Below are positions 1 to 5,219 of a stretch of 6,914 bases of DNA, piece after piece. The stretch comes from Candidatus Aminicenantota bacterium (GTDB lineage Bacteria > Acidobacteriota > Aminicenantia > UBA2199), in the NCBI GenBank assembly GCA_020355945.1, contig CP070627.1:1618575-1625488 (forward strand), given 5' to 3'. Each line of letters opens with the position of its first letter. Positions within the stretch are counted from its first letter, which is position 1. A program made the translations under genes and the position numbers. The notes below the pieces were generated by a model. That model made no database searches, was not told the DNA's origin, and saw only the letters and a program-made list of their open reading frames with translations.

Positions 1-141
1 GTGATGACGAGGCATAGTGGGGCTATGTCGAGGAAGAACAACGCAGCTATTCATGTTCGGAACCAGCGAGAATGATGCGTTATTTTTGGAACGAGCCACC
101 AGGCAGGCAGGGATTGCTAACGAAACCAAGAACCATTCCTT
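1..141. other. Unassigned, foldable non-coding stretch at left edge
   Basis: No convincing gene is visible here. The stretch is clearly richer in G and C than the A/T-rich DNA that follows it. It can fold. GGCATAG (11-17) pairs with CTATGTC (23-29) across a 5-base loop, with one G-T wobble. AACGCA (40-45) pairs with TGCGTT (76-81) and encloses ATTC/GAAT (49-52 with 70-73) and GTT/AAC (55-57 with 61-63). One plus frame is open from 8 to 154 but has stops just upstream (2-7). One minus frame stays open to the left edge but has no good start. It could be the end of a repeat, a mobile-element remnant, a structured RNA or a leader. I do not recognise it. Confidence 0.3.
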
Positions 142-181
142 AAAAGAATTTTAAAAAAATAATAAAAAAAAATTTTTTTAG

Positions 182-210
182 TTGACAAATCAAATATTTG
201 ACATTATAAT
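182..210 (+). promoter_or_regulatory. Consensus sigma-70/A promoter of the padR operon, with UP-like A/T tract
   Basis: A perfect -35 box TTGACA (182-187) and a perfect -10 box TATAAT (205-210) are separated by exactly 17 bases, which predicts a transcription start near 217. Directly upstream lies an almost pure A/T stretch (about 142-181) that includes nine A's followed by seven T's (164-179). That is the position where an UP element would contact the RNA polymerase alpha subunits. Unrepressed, this should be a strong promoter, giving a leader of about 43 bases before the PadR start codon at 260. A second TTGACA at 198-203 has no well-spaced -10 partner. Confidence 0.85.
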
Positions 211-231
211 ATACTTAGTAAAACTAAATAT
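190..231. promoter_or_regulatory. Candidate operator palindromes over the padR promoter
   Basis: Two dyad elements cover the core promoter. TCAAATATTTGA (190-201) is a perfect 12-base palindrome in the spacer between -35 and -10. A 21-base imperfect palindrome (211-231) lies just after the -10 box and spans the predicted start. Its core TTAGT-AAA-ACTAA is exact, and ATA/TAT form the outer arms. PadR-family dimers bind dyad operators and commonly repress their own operons, so autoregulation is a natural inference. Palindromes arise easily in A/T-rich DNA, which limits confidence. Confidence 0.5.
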
Positions 232-259
232 TATGGTATTAAAATGATTAGGATTAAAA

Positions 260-619
260 ATGATTAACATTGAAAAACAGTTGAAAAAAGGAGTTTTAGA
301 GATAATTGTCTTGAAACTATTAACCGGGAGAGACATGTATGGTTATGAGTTGATGCAAATTTTAGATCAAAAGAGCAGCGGATATTACCGGTTGAAAGAA
401 GGTTCGTTGTATCCTGTTTTGTATCGGCTGGAAGACAATCATCTCATTAAAAGTTACTGGAAAAGTGAAGAAGCAAGAAAGGCAGTTCCCCGGAAATATT
501 ATTCGATTACAGGTAAGGGAAAAAAGACGATCGATATCCTCATTGAAAAATGGAACCAATTTATGGTGGTTTCCAATAAAATATTATCACTTGAAGGAGG
601 TAATTCATATGAAAAATAA
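260..619 (+). CDS. PadR-family transcriptional regulator
   Basis: This 119-residue protein is a small winged-helix DNA-binding regulator of the PadR family. Such proteins act as dimers and usually repress the operon they belong to in response to a ligand or membrane-stress signal. Family hallmarks are visible. They are a helix at 8-22, the YGYEL motif (27-31), the recognition-helix region with EGSLYPVLYRLE (47-58), and a wing ending in KYYSIT (79-84). A short C-terminal helix (about 87-110) would serve dimerisation, and the length fits the short PadR subclass. The start at 260 is supported by a modest AGGA (250-253) six bases upstream; an ATG at 244 is out of frame. The 3' end overlaps the next gene by 11 bases, implying translational coupling. 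The pairing of PadR with a HAAS-type membrane protein is a common arrangement. The ligand and targets cannot be told from sequence. Confidence 0.93.
   Translation: MINIEKQLKKGVLEIIVLKLLTGRDMYGYELMQILDQKSSGYYRLKEGSLYPVLYRLEDNHLIKSYWKSEEARKAVPRKYYSITGKGKKTIDILIEKWNQFMVVSNKILSLEGGNSYEK
594..600 (+). promoter_or_regulatory. Shine-Dalgarno AAGGAGG fixing the start of the membrane-protein gene
   Basis: AAGGAGG lies inside the end of the PadR gene, eight bases before the ATG at 609. It decides the start of the next gene. The same frame is open back to an ATG at 465, but that would give a polar N-terminal extension fully overlapping PadR, with no ribosome-binding site. Confidence 0.85.
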
Positions 620-1304
620 AAAATTTTTAAGGTATACCAGTAGAGTTTTAAGCTATATCCAATGTAATGCCAAAACCAGGAAGTTAATCCGGGAAGATTT
701 GTATACCAATCTTTCAATAAAATCAGATGAATCCGGTGAAGATGATCCCATTAAACTAATGGGTGATCCCAGGGAAGTGGCCAGGGAATTTATTTCCAAT
801 TTAGATCTAAAAGAGTCCGGTGGTTTTGAATACCAAACAAATACAAAGTTGTTTGGCATTCCGATTCTCCATATCAATTTGAAACCCTCCGGGATTACCA
901 AAGGAATTATCGCTATTGGTAATATAGCGATTGGTTTTATCGCTATTGGAAGAATTTCTATTGGAGTTTTTAGCTGTGGGGCGATTTCAGTGGGAATACT
1001 GGCTTCACTGGGAGCGGTGAGTCTAGCCTTGCTGCTTTCTATAGGAGCAGTTGCAATATCTTATGGGTTTTCTCTGGGAGCAGTAGCCATTGCCACACAT
1101 TTTGCCATCGGTGCAGTGGCTGTGGCGAATATTGCTCTGGGGGATGTTTCCGATGGAATCGTATCTATATATAGATCAAGTGGTTCAGGGGAGATCATGA
1201 TAAAAATCCCGGCTGACAAAGAGACCATCAAGGAAGCAATATTGAAAATATATCCCAATATCCATGAATATATTCTGCAAATATTTCTCAGGTGTAGTGC
1301 GTGA
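609..1304 (+). CDS. HAAS/DUF1700-like membrane protein with glycine-periodic hydrophobic repeats
   Basis: The product has 231 residues. Residues 1-67 resemble the helical HAAS/DUF1700-type segment that accompanies PadR regulators: an N-terminal helix pair, then the signature MGDPREVAREF (51-61). A linker carries LFGIPILHI (81-89), recalling the LFGLPLVHI segment of a family of uncharacterised bacterial membrane proteins. Residues 99-178 are strongly hydrophobic and periodic. Glycines fall every five residues (99, 104, 109, 114, 119, 124, 129) in IAIGx units. The spacing then becomes 11 (135, 146, 157, 168, then 178) in four units of the type S-(I/L)-G-A-V-A-I. A polar tail (179-231) follows. 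The first repeats show at DNA level as an identical 13-mer at 907-919 and 937-949. Its place directly after PadR suggests a membrane partner in the same regulatory or envelope-response circuit. No enzymatic motif is seen. Whether the repeat spans the membrane or forms a solenoid is open. Confidence 0.85.
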   Translation: MKNKKFLRYTSRVLSYIQCNAKTRKLIREDLYTNLSIKSDESGEDDPIKLMGDPREVAREFISNLDLKESGGFEYQTNTKLFGIPILHINLKPSGITKGIIAIGNIAIGFIAIGRISIGVFSCGAISVGILASLGAVSLALLLSIGAVAISYGFSLGAVAIATHFAIGAVAVANIALGDVSDGIVSIYRSSGSGEIMIKIPADKETIKEAILKIYPNIHEYILQIFLRCSA

Positions 1305-1326
1305 CTTTCATGAAAGAAAATGAAAA

Positions 1327-1369
1327 AGCCACAAAGATACACAGGCCACAGGAATGTACCTTCGTGGCT
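1327..1369. repeat. Hairpin-forming inverted repeat (AGCCACAAAG/CTTCGTGGCT)
   Basis: AGCCACAAAG (1327-1336) pairs with CTTCGTGGCT (1360-1369) with one mismatch. TACA/TGTA (1338-1341 with 1355-1358) extends the stem after a second mismatch, leaving a 13-base loop. No T-run follows, so this is not an intrinsic terminator. The arms resemble the dispersed CCACGAAG/CTTCGTGG repeats found between genes in many bacterial genomes; that resemblance is from general knowledge and not a search. It ends eight bases before the ribosome-binding site of the next gene, so it may tune message processing or translation. A perfect palindrome CTTTCATGAAAG (1305-1316) lies just upstream. Confidence 0.55.
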
Positions 1370-1376
1370 AAGAAAT

Positions 1377-1383
1377 AAGGAGG
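1377..1383 (+). promoter_or_regulatory. Shine-Dalgarno AAGGAGG of the acyltransferase-like gene
   Basis: AAGGAGG stands six bases before the ATG at 1390 and confirms that start. No separate promoter is evident in the 85-base gap after the previous gene, so co-transcription from the padR promoter is likely. Confidence 0.85.
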
Positions 1384-1389
1384 TTTATT

Positions 1390-2922
1390 ATGAAAGAAAA
1401 AGGTATACCTAAACAAGCAATCGTGTGGTTGGGACTGGCAACAGTCCTCACTTTTTTGGCTGGTGGGGATACCCCGGTAGAATTAGCGGTGTGGTTGGGG
1501 CCAGTGTTTTTGCTCAGGTTTTTCAGGATGTCAAAGCCCTTAAAGGGGTTTCTTGTGGCTTTTCCTTGTATGTTCCTGGCTGCGGTCCTCTCTTTTAAAG
1601 GGATGTCGCCATTACCTCTGCATGTGTTTATAATTGGTACGATAATCGATTCTGCTGTGCATTTGCTGCCCTACTTACTGGATCGCCTGCTGGCGCCAAA
1701 GCTGCCGGGAGGGATAAGAACACTATTGTTACCTGCATTGGTGGTGGCTATCGGTTTTATATTGTCCATGGTCGGAAGTTTTGGTACATGGGGAATCGCC
1801 ACCTATGGTATCCGGGACATGGTTTGGCTTCAATTGGTTTCTGTTACCGGGGTTTGGGGGCTTACATTTTTAATCTACTGGACAGCCAGTGTGATCAATG
1901 AGGTTGTCCGGATGCACAGGAGTATTAAAGAGAACCGGGGGCTGTTGATTTCTTTTGTGGTAATTTTGATTGTTGTCTATGGGTATGGTGTTTTACGGCT
2001 GCATGAGACCAGGCCTATTGAACATACGGTCAGGATGGCCGGGATCACACCAACCCCGGAAAATCGAGATGCCTTACTTAAAGCTGCCACAGTATTGCTT
2101 TCGAGAAATGCCGTTACAGGCTCTCAAACCCGCCAGATGCGTGACGTTTTCGATCGATTGTTCCGGGATTTAATGAATAGATCGATTAAAGTAGCCCAAT
2201 CAGGTGTTGACATGGTGGTCTGGTCTGAAGGAGCAGCGGCATTTTTTGCCGAGGATGAAGAGCGATACCTCCGACAGGCACGTCTAAAAGCCAAAGAACA
2301 TGGTATTTACCTGGGAGTGGCTGTCGTAGTGGTTATGGATAATAATATGGTTGATTTACATAAAAATCCACAACCCTTTCTTAAGAACAAACTCATTTTT
2401 GTTTTACCTGATGGTAATATCGCCTGGGAACATATGAAAGCCAGGCTGGTTCCCGGTATAGAAGACAGTACCTTCCTTCCCGGGGATGGGATATTGAAAA
2501 CCGCGGATGTCCCTGTTGTACCTGTAGGACATGTTACCGGAGCAATTTGTTATGATTTGGATTTCCCTCGATTGATCAGGCAGGCTGGCAAATCGGGCAG
2601 TTCCCTCCTGTTGGCACCCTCTAATGATTGGGCGACCATCAAACATATGCACGCTGCCATGGCACGTATCCGGGCCATTGAAAATGGGCTGGCTATCTTA
2701 AGGCCCACCAGTAACGGTATTTCCATTGCGGTGGACCCTTATGGACGGATCGTGTCCCAGGTGGATTATTTTCAGAGTAGGGGAGGGCCACTTGTTGCCG
2801 TGCTGCCTGTCAAACCGGTCTCAACCCTCTATTCATCCCTTGGCGATCTTTTTGCCTGGCTCGCGCTCCTGGGGGTGCTGCTTTTGCTGGTCACTGCAGC
2901 GATTCAATATAAAAAGCAGTAA
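1390..2922 (+). CDS. Apolipoprotein N-acyltransferase-like membrane carbon-nitrogen hydrolase
   Basis: This 510-residue protein has the Lnt architecture. Several hydrophobic segments fill roughly residues 10-200, followed by a nitrilase-fold domain (about 212-475) and a C-terminal membrane helix (about 484-505). The length matches Lnt. The catalytic triad is complete: Glu280 (VVWSEGA), Lys350 (HMKARLVPG) and Cys387 (GAICYD). SNDW (411-414) and the stretch MARIRAIENG...LRPTSNGI (424-444) match Lnt block for block, as does the QLVSVTGVWGLTFL segment (148-161). Lnt transfers a fatty acyl chain from phospholipid to the N-terminal cysteine of lipoproteins at the outer face of the inner membrane. 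Two points are atypical. The canonical SNDAWFG block reads SNDWATI, and the residue after CY is Asp instead of the Glu usual in Lnt. A divergent paralogue acting on another amine or amide is therefore possible. Its place in a PadR operon also suggests an inducible rather than housekeeping enzyme. Confidence 0.85.
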   Translation: MKEKGIPKQAIVWLGLATVLTFLAGGDTPVELAVWLGPVFLLRFFRMSKPLKGFLVAFPCMFLAAVLSFKGMSPLPLHVFIIGTIIDSAVHLLPYLLDRLLAPKLPGGIRTLLLPALVVAIGFILSMVGSFGTWGIATYGIRDMVWLQLVSVTGVWGLTFLIYWTASVINEVVRMHRSIKENRGLLISFVVILIVVYGYGVLRLHETRPIEHTVRMAGITPTPENRDALLKAATVLLSRNAVTGSQTRQMRDVFDRLFRDLMNRSIKVAQSGVDMVVWSEGAAAFFAEDEERYLRQARLKAKEHGIYLGVAVVVVMDNNMVDLHKNPQPFLKNKLIFVLPDGNIAWEHMKARLVPGIEDSTFLPGDGILKTADVPVVPVGHVTGAICYDLDFPRLIRQAGKSGSSLLLAPSNDWATIKHMHAAMARIRAIENGLAILRPTSNGISIAVDPYGRIVSQVDYFQSRGGPLVAVLPVKPVSTLYSSLGDLFAWLALLGVLLLLVTAAIQYKKQ

Positions 2923-2972
2923 AATAGGGATTTTTTACCCGGACCTTTTTTAAAAAGAACGAGAACTTGCTG

Positions 2973-3008
2973 CGGGTTAACGGGTTAAAATTAAAATTCC
3001 CGGGTTCA
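2973..3008 (+). repeat. Three CGGGTT(A/C)A units upstream of the AAA gene promoter
   Basis: CGGGTTAA occurs twice in exact tandem (2973-2980 and 2981-2988). A third near-copy CGGGTTCA (3001-3008) starts 20 bases after the second copy. The last ends 11 bases before the -35 box at 3020. Iterated short sites just upstream of a promoter can be binding sites for an activator or repressor, but no matching regulator can be named. Confidence 0.4.
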
Positions 3009-3018
3009 GGGATTTTAA
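2991..3018. repeat. Inverted repeat abutting the -35 box
   Basis: TTAAAAT-T-CCC (2991-3001) pairs with GGGATTTTAA (3009-3018) with one bulged T and a seven-base loop. Alternatively GTTAAAAT (2984-2991) pairs with ATTTTAAC (3012-3019). It ends at the -35 box of the next gene. Without a T-run it is a poor intrinsic terminator for the upstream gene. It may be an operator, or simply A/T-rich symmetry. Confidence 0.35.
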
Positions 3019-3019
3019 C

Positions 3020-3048
3020 TTGACAAATCAAGCCTTTTACAATAAGAT
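3020..3048 (+). promoter_or_regulatory. Promoter of a leaderless mRNA for the AAA-nuclease gene
   Basis: A perfect -35 TTGACA (3020-3025), a 17-base spacer and TAAGAT (3043-3048, four of six matches) predict a start seven bases after the -10 box, exactly at the A of the ATG at 3055. No Shine-Dalgarno sequence precedes the ATG, and an in-frame TAA at 3043-3045 rules out a longer protein. The first 12 bases, TTGACAAATCAA, are identical to those at 182-193 in the padR promoter. In both, TTGA-CAAA-TCAA forms a small dyad (CTTGA-CAAA-TCAAG here). Confidence 0.7.
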
Positions 3049-3054
3049 ACATTT

Positions 3055-4692
3055 ATGCCGAAAAAAGAGGAAAAGACAATTAAAAAGGTCTATCAAAAAC
3101 CCAAACGCATATTTGAAAAATCCGGGGCCGTAGACCCTGAAGCGTCTTACTATGTGCCCCTCGAAAATGTCGTCAACTCGGATAACCAGGATATCAAAAC
3201 CATGATTGACCGGGGGCGTTATTTCTCCATATTTGCCCCAAGACAGAGTGGTAAGACTACATTCTTTAAGAGATTATGCAGCCAATTGCATGATGACCCG
3301 GTATATGTCGCTGTAGTATTGAGTTTCCAGGATAATAAAAACTTAGAAATAAACAGGTTTTATGAATTGATTGAAATGGACCTCTATGACCAATTGATCC
3401 ATCGCCTGAAACAAGTCAACTGCGAAAAGACCGAAGCAGTAGAAGAATTTTTAAGCAGCCACCATCTCTGCGACCATATTTCCCTTAGAATGCTGTTTGA
3501 GAAATTAAACCGGATCATTCAATACAAAAAAATTGTGATTTTTATAGACGAATTCGATGGTATTCCCATAAAAGAATTGGAGAACTTTCTTACCCTGTTA
3601 AGAGAATTGTATCAGAAATACAAAGAAGTGAAACAAAAGGCCCTTTATTCAGTCGGCCTGGTGGGAATAAGAAATATCACCAAACTCATCGTGGGTGGGG
3701 TGTCGCCTTTCAACATCGCTGACCAGGTAGAACTGCCGCCTTTTTCTCTAAAAAATATCCATGACCTCTATGGGCAATATACTGCAGAAACCAATCAACC
3801 CTTTACGGAGGAAGCGGTAAAAAAGATTCATGAAGAAACCGCGGGTCAGCCCTGGTTGGTCAACCGGTTGGGAACAATCCTGACGGTTAAGATTAAACCG
3901 GGAACTATTGAGCCTATCGATGAACAAGATGCAGAAAAAGCCATTCAATTCCTTCTCAAAGAGAGGAACGATCATTTTGACAACCTTTACGAAAAGGCCA
4001 AAATCTACAAAGAAACCTTTGTGGAGATCGTGTTTGATAACGTGGAGTATGATCCCGATGACGAGGAACAGACCTGGTTGGAGCAATATGGTCTTGTAAA
4101 GAATATAGGCAGTCACGCTGTTGTTGGCAACAACATATATAGGGCCAGGTATATTAAGACGTTTTTTAAAGAAGCGAAAGCCTACGATGATTTATCCCTG
4201 CAATCATACGAATTATTGGGAAACCGCCTGGATATGAAACGAATTCTTCTTAACTTCGGAAGATATATTTCCCGGATTGGAGTCAGTGCCTTTTACCAGG
4301 AGGAGAAGCCCTATGAAAAAACCGGTCAATTTCTCCTGACAGCATGGTTGTACCAATTTGTCAGGGAAGAACAGGACGATCTTCGCCGGGAAGTGTTGAG
4401 CGGTCTGGGACGAATGGATATCATGTTAACTTATAAAGGGAAAAAATATATCATCGAGATAAAAGTGAATCATCACGATGATGTAACCTGGATAATCAAT
4501 GAAGGTCTTCTCCAATTGTCAAGCAAGTACCTGGCATCAGAGGACGTGGATGAAGGATATCTTGTGGTATTTGATACCAGGACCCCTGTTGGGTCCTTGT
4601 GCCAACCCCAATACCATTCAGACCTCCAGGCAGGAGGCAAAAAAGTGACGGTGATTAGTTTTATCATCGGTATCGGGAAAAGTTCTCTTTAA
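3055..4692 (+). CDS. AAA ATPase fused to a C-terminal PD-(D/E)XK nuclease-like domain
   Basis: The product has 545 residues. The N-terminal half is an AAA/STAND-like ATPase. Its Walker A is APRQSGKTT (61-69), with Ala where the first Gly usually stands. Walker B is IVIFIDEFD (160-168). The conserved VGLVGIRN...SPFNIADQVELPPF block (202-230) follows, then a helical lid with AGQPWLVNRL (263-272). A winged-helix-like section covers about 300-380. The C-terminus has the PD-(D/E)XK core: GRMD (Asp455), then YIIEIKV with Glu468 and Lys470, and Gln487 in GLLQLSSKY. This matches the AAA-ATPase_like plus PDDEXK_9 architecture, common in environmental bacteria and without a settled function. All nuclease acidic and lysine residues remain, so DNA or RNA cleavage gated by ATP is plausible but not shown. 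Translation appears leaderless. It forms its own unit, separate from the upstream operon by promoter position. A role in conflict or defence is inference. Confidence 0.88.
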   Translation: MPKKEEKTIKKVYQKPKRIFEKSGAVDPEASYYVPLENVVNSDNQDIKTMIDRGRYFSIFAPRQSGKTTFFKRLCSQLHDDPVYVAVVLSFQDNKNLEINRFYELIEMDLYDQLIHRLKQVNCEKTEAVEEFLSSHHLCDHISLRMLFEKLNRIIQYKKIVIFIDEFDGIPIKELENFLTLLRELYQKYKEVKQKALYSVGLVGIRNITKLIVGGVSPFNIADQVELPPFSLKNIHDLYGQYTAETNQPFTEEAVKKIHEETAGQPWLVNRLGTILTVKIKPGTIEPIDEQDAEKAIQFLLKERNDHFDNLYEKAKIYKETFVEIVFDNVEYDPDDEEQTWLEQYGLVKNIGSHAVVGNNIYRARYIKTFFKEAKAYDDLSLQSYELLGNRLDMKRILLNFGRYISRIGVSAFYQEEKPYEKTGQFLLTAWLYQFVREEQDDLRREVLSGLGRMDIMLTYKGKKYIIEIKVNHHDDVTWIINEGLLQLSSKYLASEDVDEGYLVVFDTRTPVGSLCQPQYHSDLQAGGKKVTVISFIIGIGKSSL

Positions 4693-4788
4693 TAGCCACA
4701 AATCCATTCTTTTTTAATAGCGATCATATTTTTTGGATAGGACGTCTATTCATTTTTTCACAGACAATAATTAGAATATTAACCGGTG
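4693..4788. other. Intergenic spacer between AAA-nuclease and small gene
   Basis: This A/T-rich gap holds several T-runs (near 4710, 4730 and 4753) but no stem strong enough to call a terminator. It contains a GACGTC palindrome (4741-4746) flanked by imperfect ATAG/TAT arms. An AGCCACAAA (4695-4703) repeats the left arm of the hairpin at 1327, without its partner arm. Confidence 0.4.
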
Positions 4789-4817
4789 TTGACAGATGTA
4801 TGAAATCATATTATATT
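4789..4817 (+). promoter_or_regulatory. Promoter of a leaderless mRNA for the small gene
   Basis: TTGACA (4789-4794), a 17-base spacer and TATATT (4812-4817, five of six matches) predict transcription starting at 4824, the A of the second in-frame ATG. The first in-frame ATG (4800) lies inside the promoter spacer and would not be transcribed. No Shine-Dalgarno sequence is present. The geometry repeats that of the promoter at 3020 base for base. Confidence 0.75.
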
Positions 4818-4823
4818 ATAAAT

Positions 4824-5075
4824 ATGGCAACTAAAATACATATATTACAAGAAAAAGAGCGTTTGCAACCCGATTTTTGGGAAGATTATAAATGGGCATT
4901 GGAACATTATGGCGAACTTCGTGAAAAATACGCTGACATGTGGGTAGCAATTGCAGATAAGAAGGTAGTCGCTTTTGGTGAAGATTTAACGGATGAAAAA
5001 GAAGAATCCATATGCAGGGAAATAAATAGGCCAGTTGTTACACTCTTTGTAGAGGGACTGGCGAGAATATTATGA
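4824..5075 (+). CDS. Small DUF5678-like protein
   Basis: This is an 83-residue cytosolic protein. After a polar N-terminus with FWEDYKWALEHYGELREKYAD (18-38), it carries WVAIADKKVVAFGEDL (40-55), which resembles the core of DUF5678: a conserved Trp-Val-Ala, a short beta-hairpin, and Val-Val-Ala-x-Gly. DUF5678 proteins have no established activity and often sit just upstream of a retropepsin-like aspartyl protease gene. No protease gene follows here. The start at 4824 is preferred over 4800 because 4800 falls inside the promoter. The stop TGA overlaps an ATG (ATGA, 5072-5075), but that frame closes after eight codons. In the original frame, 15 further sense codons follow the TGA before a TAA at 5121-5123, possibly a decayed C-terminus. 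The family assignment is from remembered motif shape and is moderate. Confidence 0.7.
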   Translation: MATKIHILQEKERLQPDFWEDYKWALEHYGELREKYADMWVAIADKKVVAFGEDLTDEKEESICREINRPVVTLFVEGLARIL

Positions 5076-5219
5076 ATAAAAGAAGTAAAACAAGTTGAAG
5101 GTGACAAGTTTAAAATTCTTTAATTTTCCTTTCTCATCTCCTGGTCAAGACTAGCTGGAACCGAAAAGAGTCTGGCTTGCCCGGAAAATTCTGACATGTC
5201 CCCTTTTTTTATACTTTTT
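5076..5219. other. Intergenic region between convergent genes
   Basis: The region lies between the 3' ends of the small gene and the Roco gene. It contains an A/T-only hairpin AAAATT-CTTT-AATTTT (5112-5117 with 5122-5127), and AGACT/AGTCT arms flanking a 16-base loop (about 5149-5173). A perfect GACATGTC palindrome (5192-5199) is followed by CCC and runs of seven T's. None makes a classical GC stem plus T-run for either strand, so no terminator is called. The GACATGTCCCC block recalls ends of intergenic palindromic or mobile repeats, but this is unverified. Confidence 0.35.

Noticed and set aside
1..145. Minus-strand open frame running off the left edge
   Set aside because: It lacks a plausible start with ribosome-binding site and recognisable family features, and the DNA looks like a structured repeat.
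465..608. Upstream extension of the membrane-protein reading frame to an ATG at 465
   Set aside because: It would overlap PadR almost fully in another frame, is polar and without family features, and lacks a ribosome-binding site. AAGGAGG at 594-600 fixes the start at 609.
1310..1378. A 22-codon reading frame between the membrane-protein and acyltransferase genes
   Set aside because: It has no ribosome-binding site and is built almost wholly of the hairpin repeat. Its ATGAAAGAAAA start merely resembles that of the next gene.
2928..2957. Possible intrinsic terminator after the acyltransferase gene (GGG...CCC, then CCTTTTTTAAAAAG)
   Set aside because: The GGG/CCC stem is only three pairs, with the T-run inside the loop. 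CTTTTTTAAAAAG is a pure A/T palindrome. Neither makes a credible terminator.
4800..4823. Longer start of the small gene at 4800
   Set aside because: This ATG lies inside the 17-base spacer of a well-matched promoter whose predicted start is 4824, so it would not be in the transcript.
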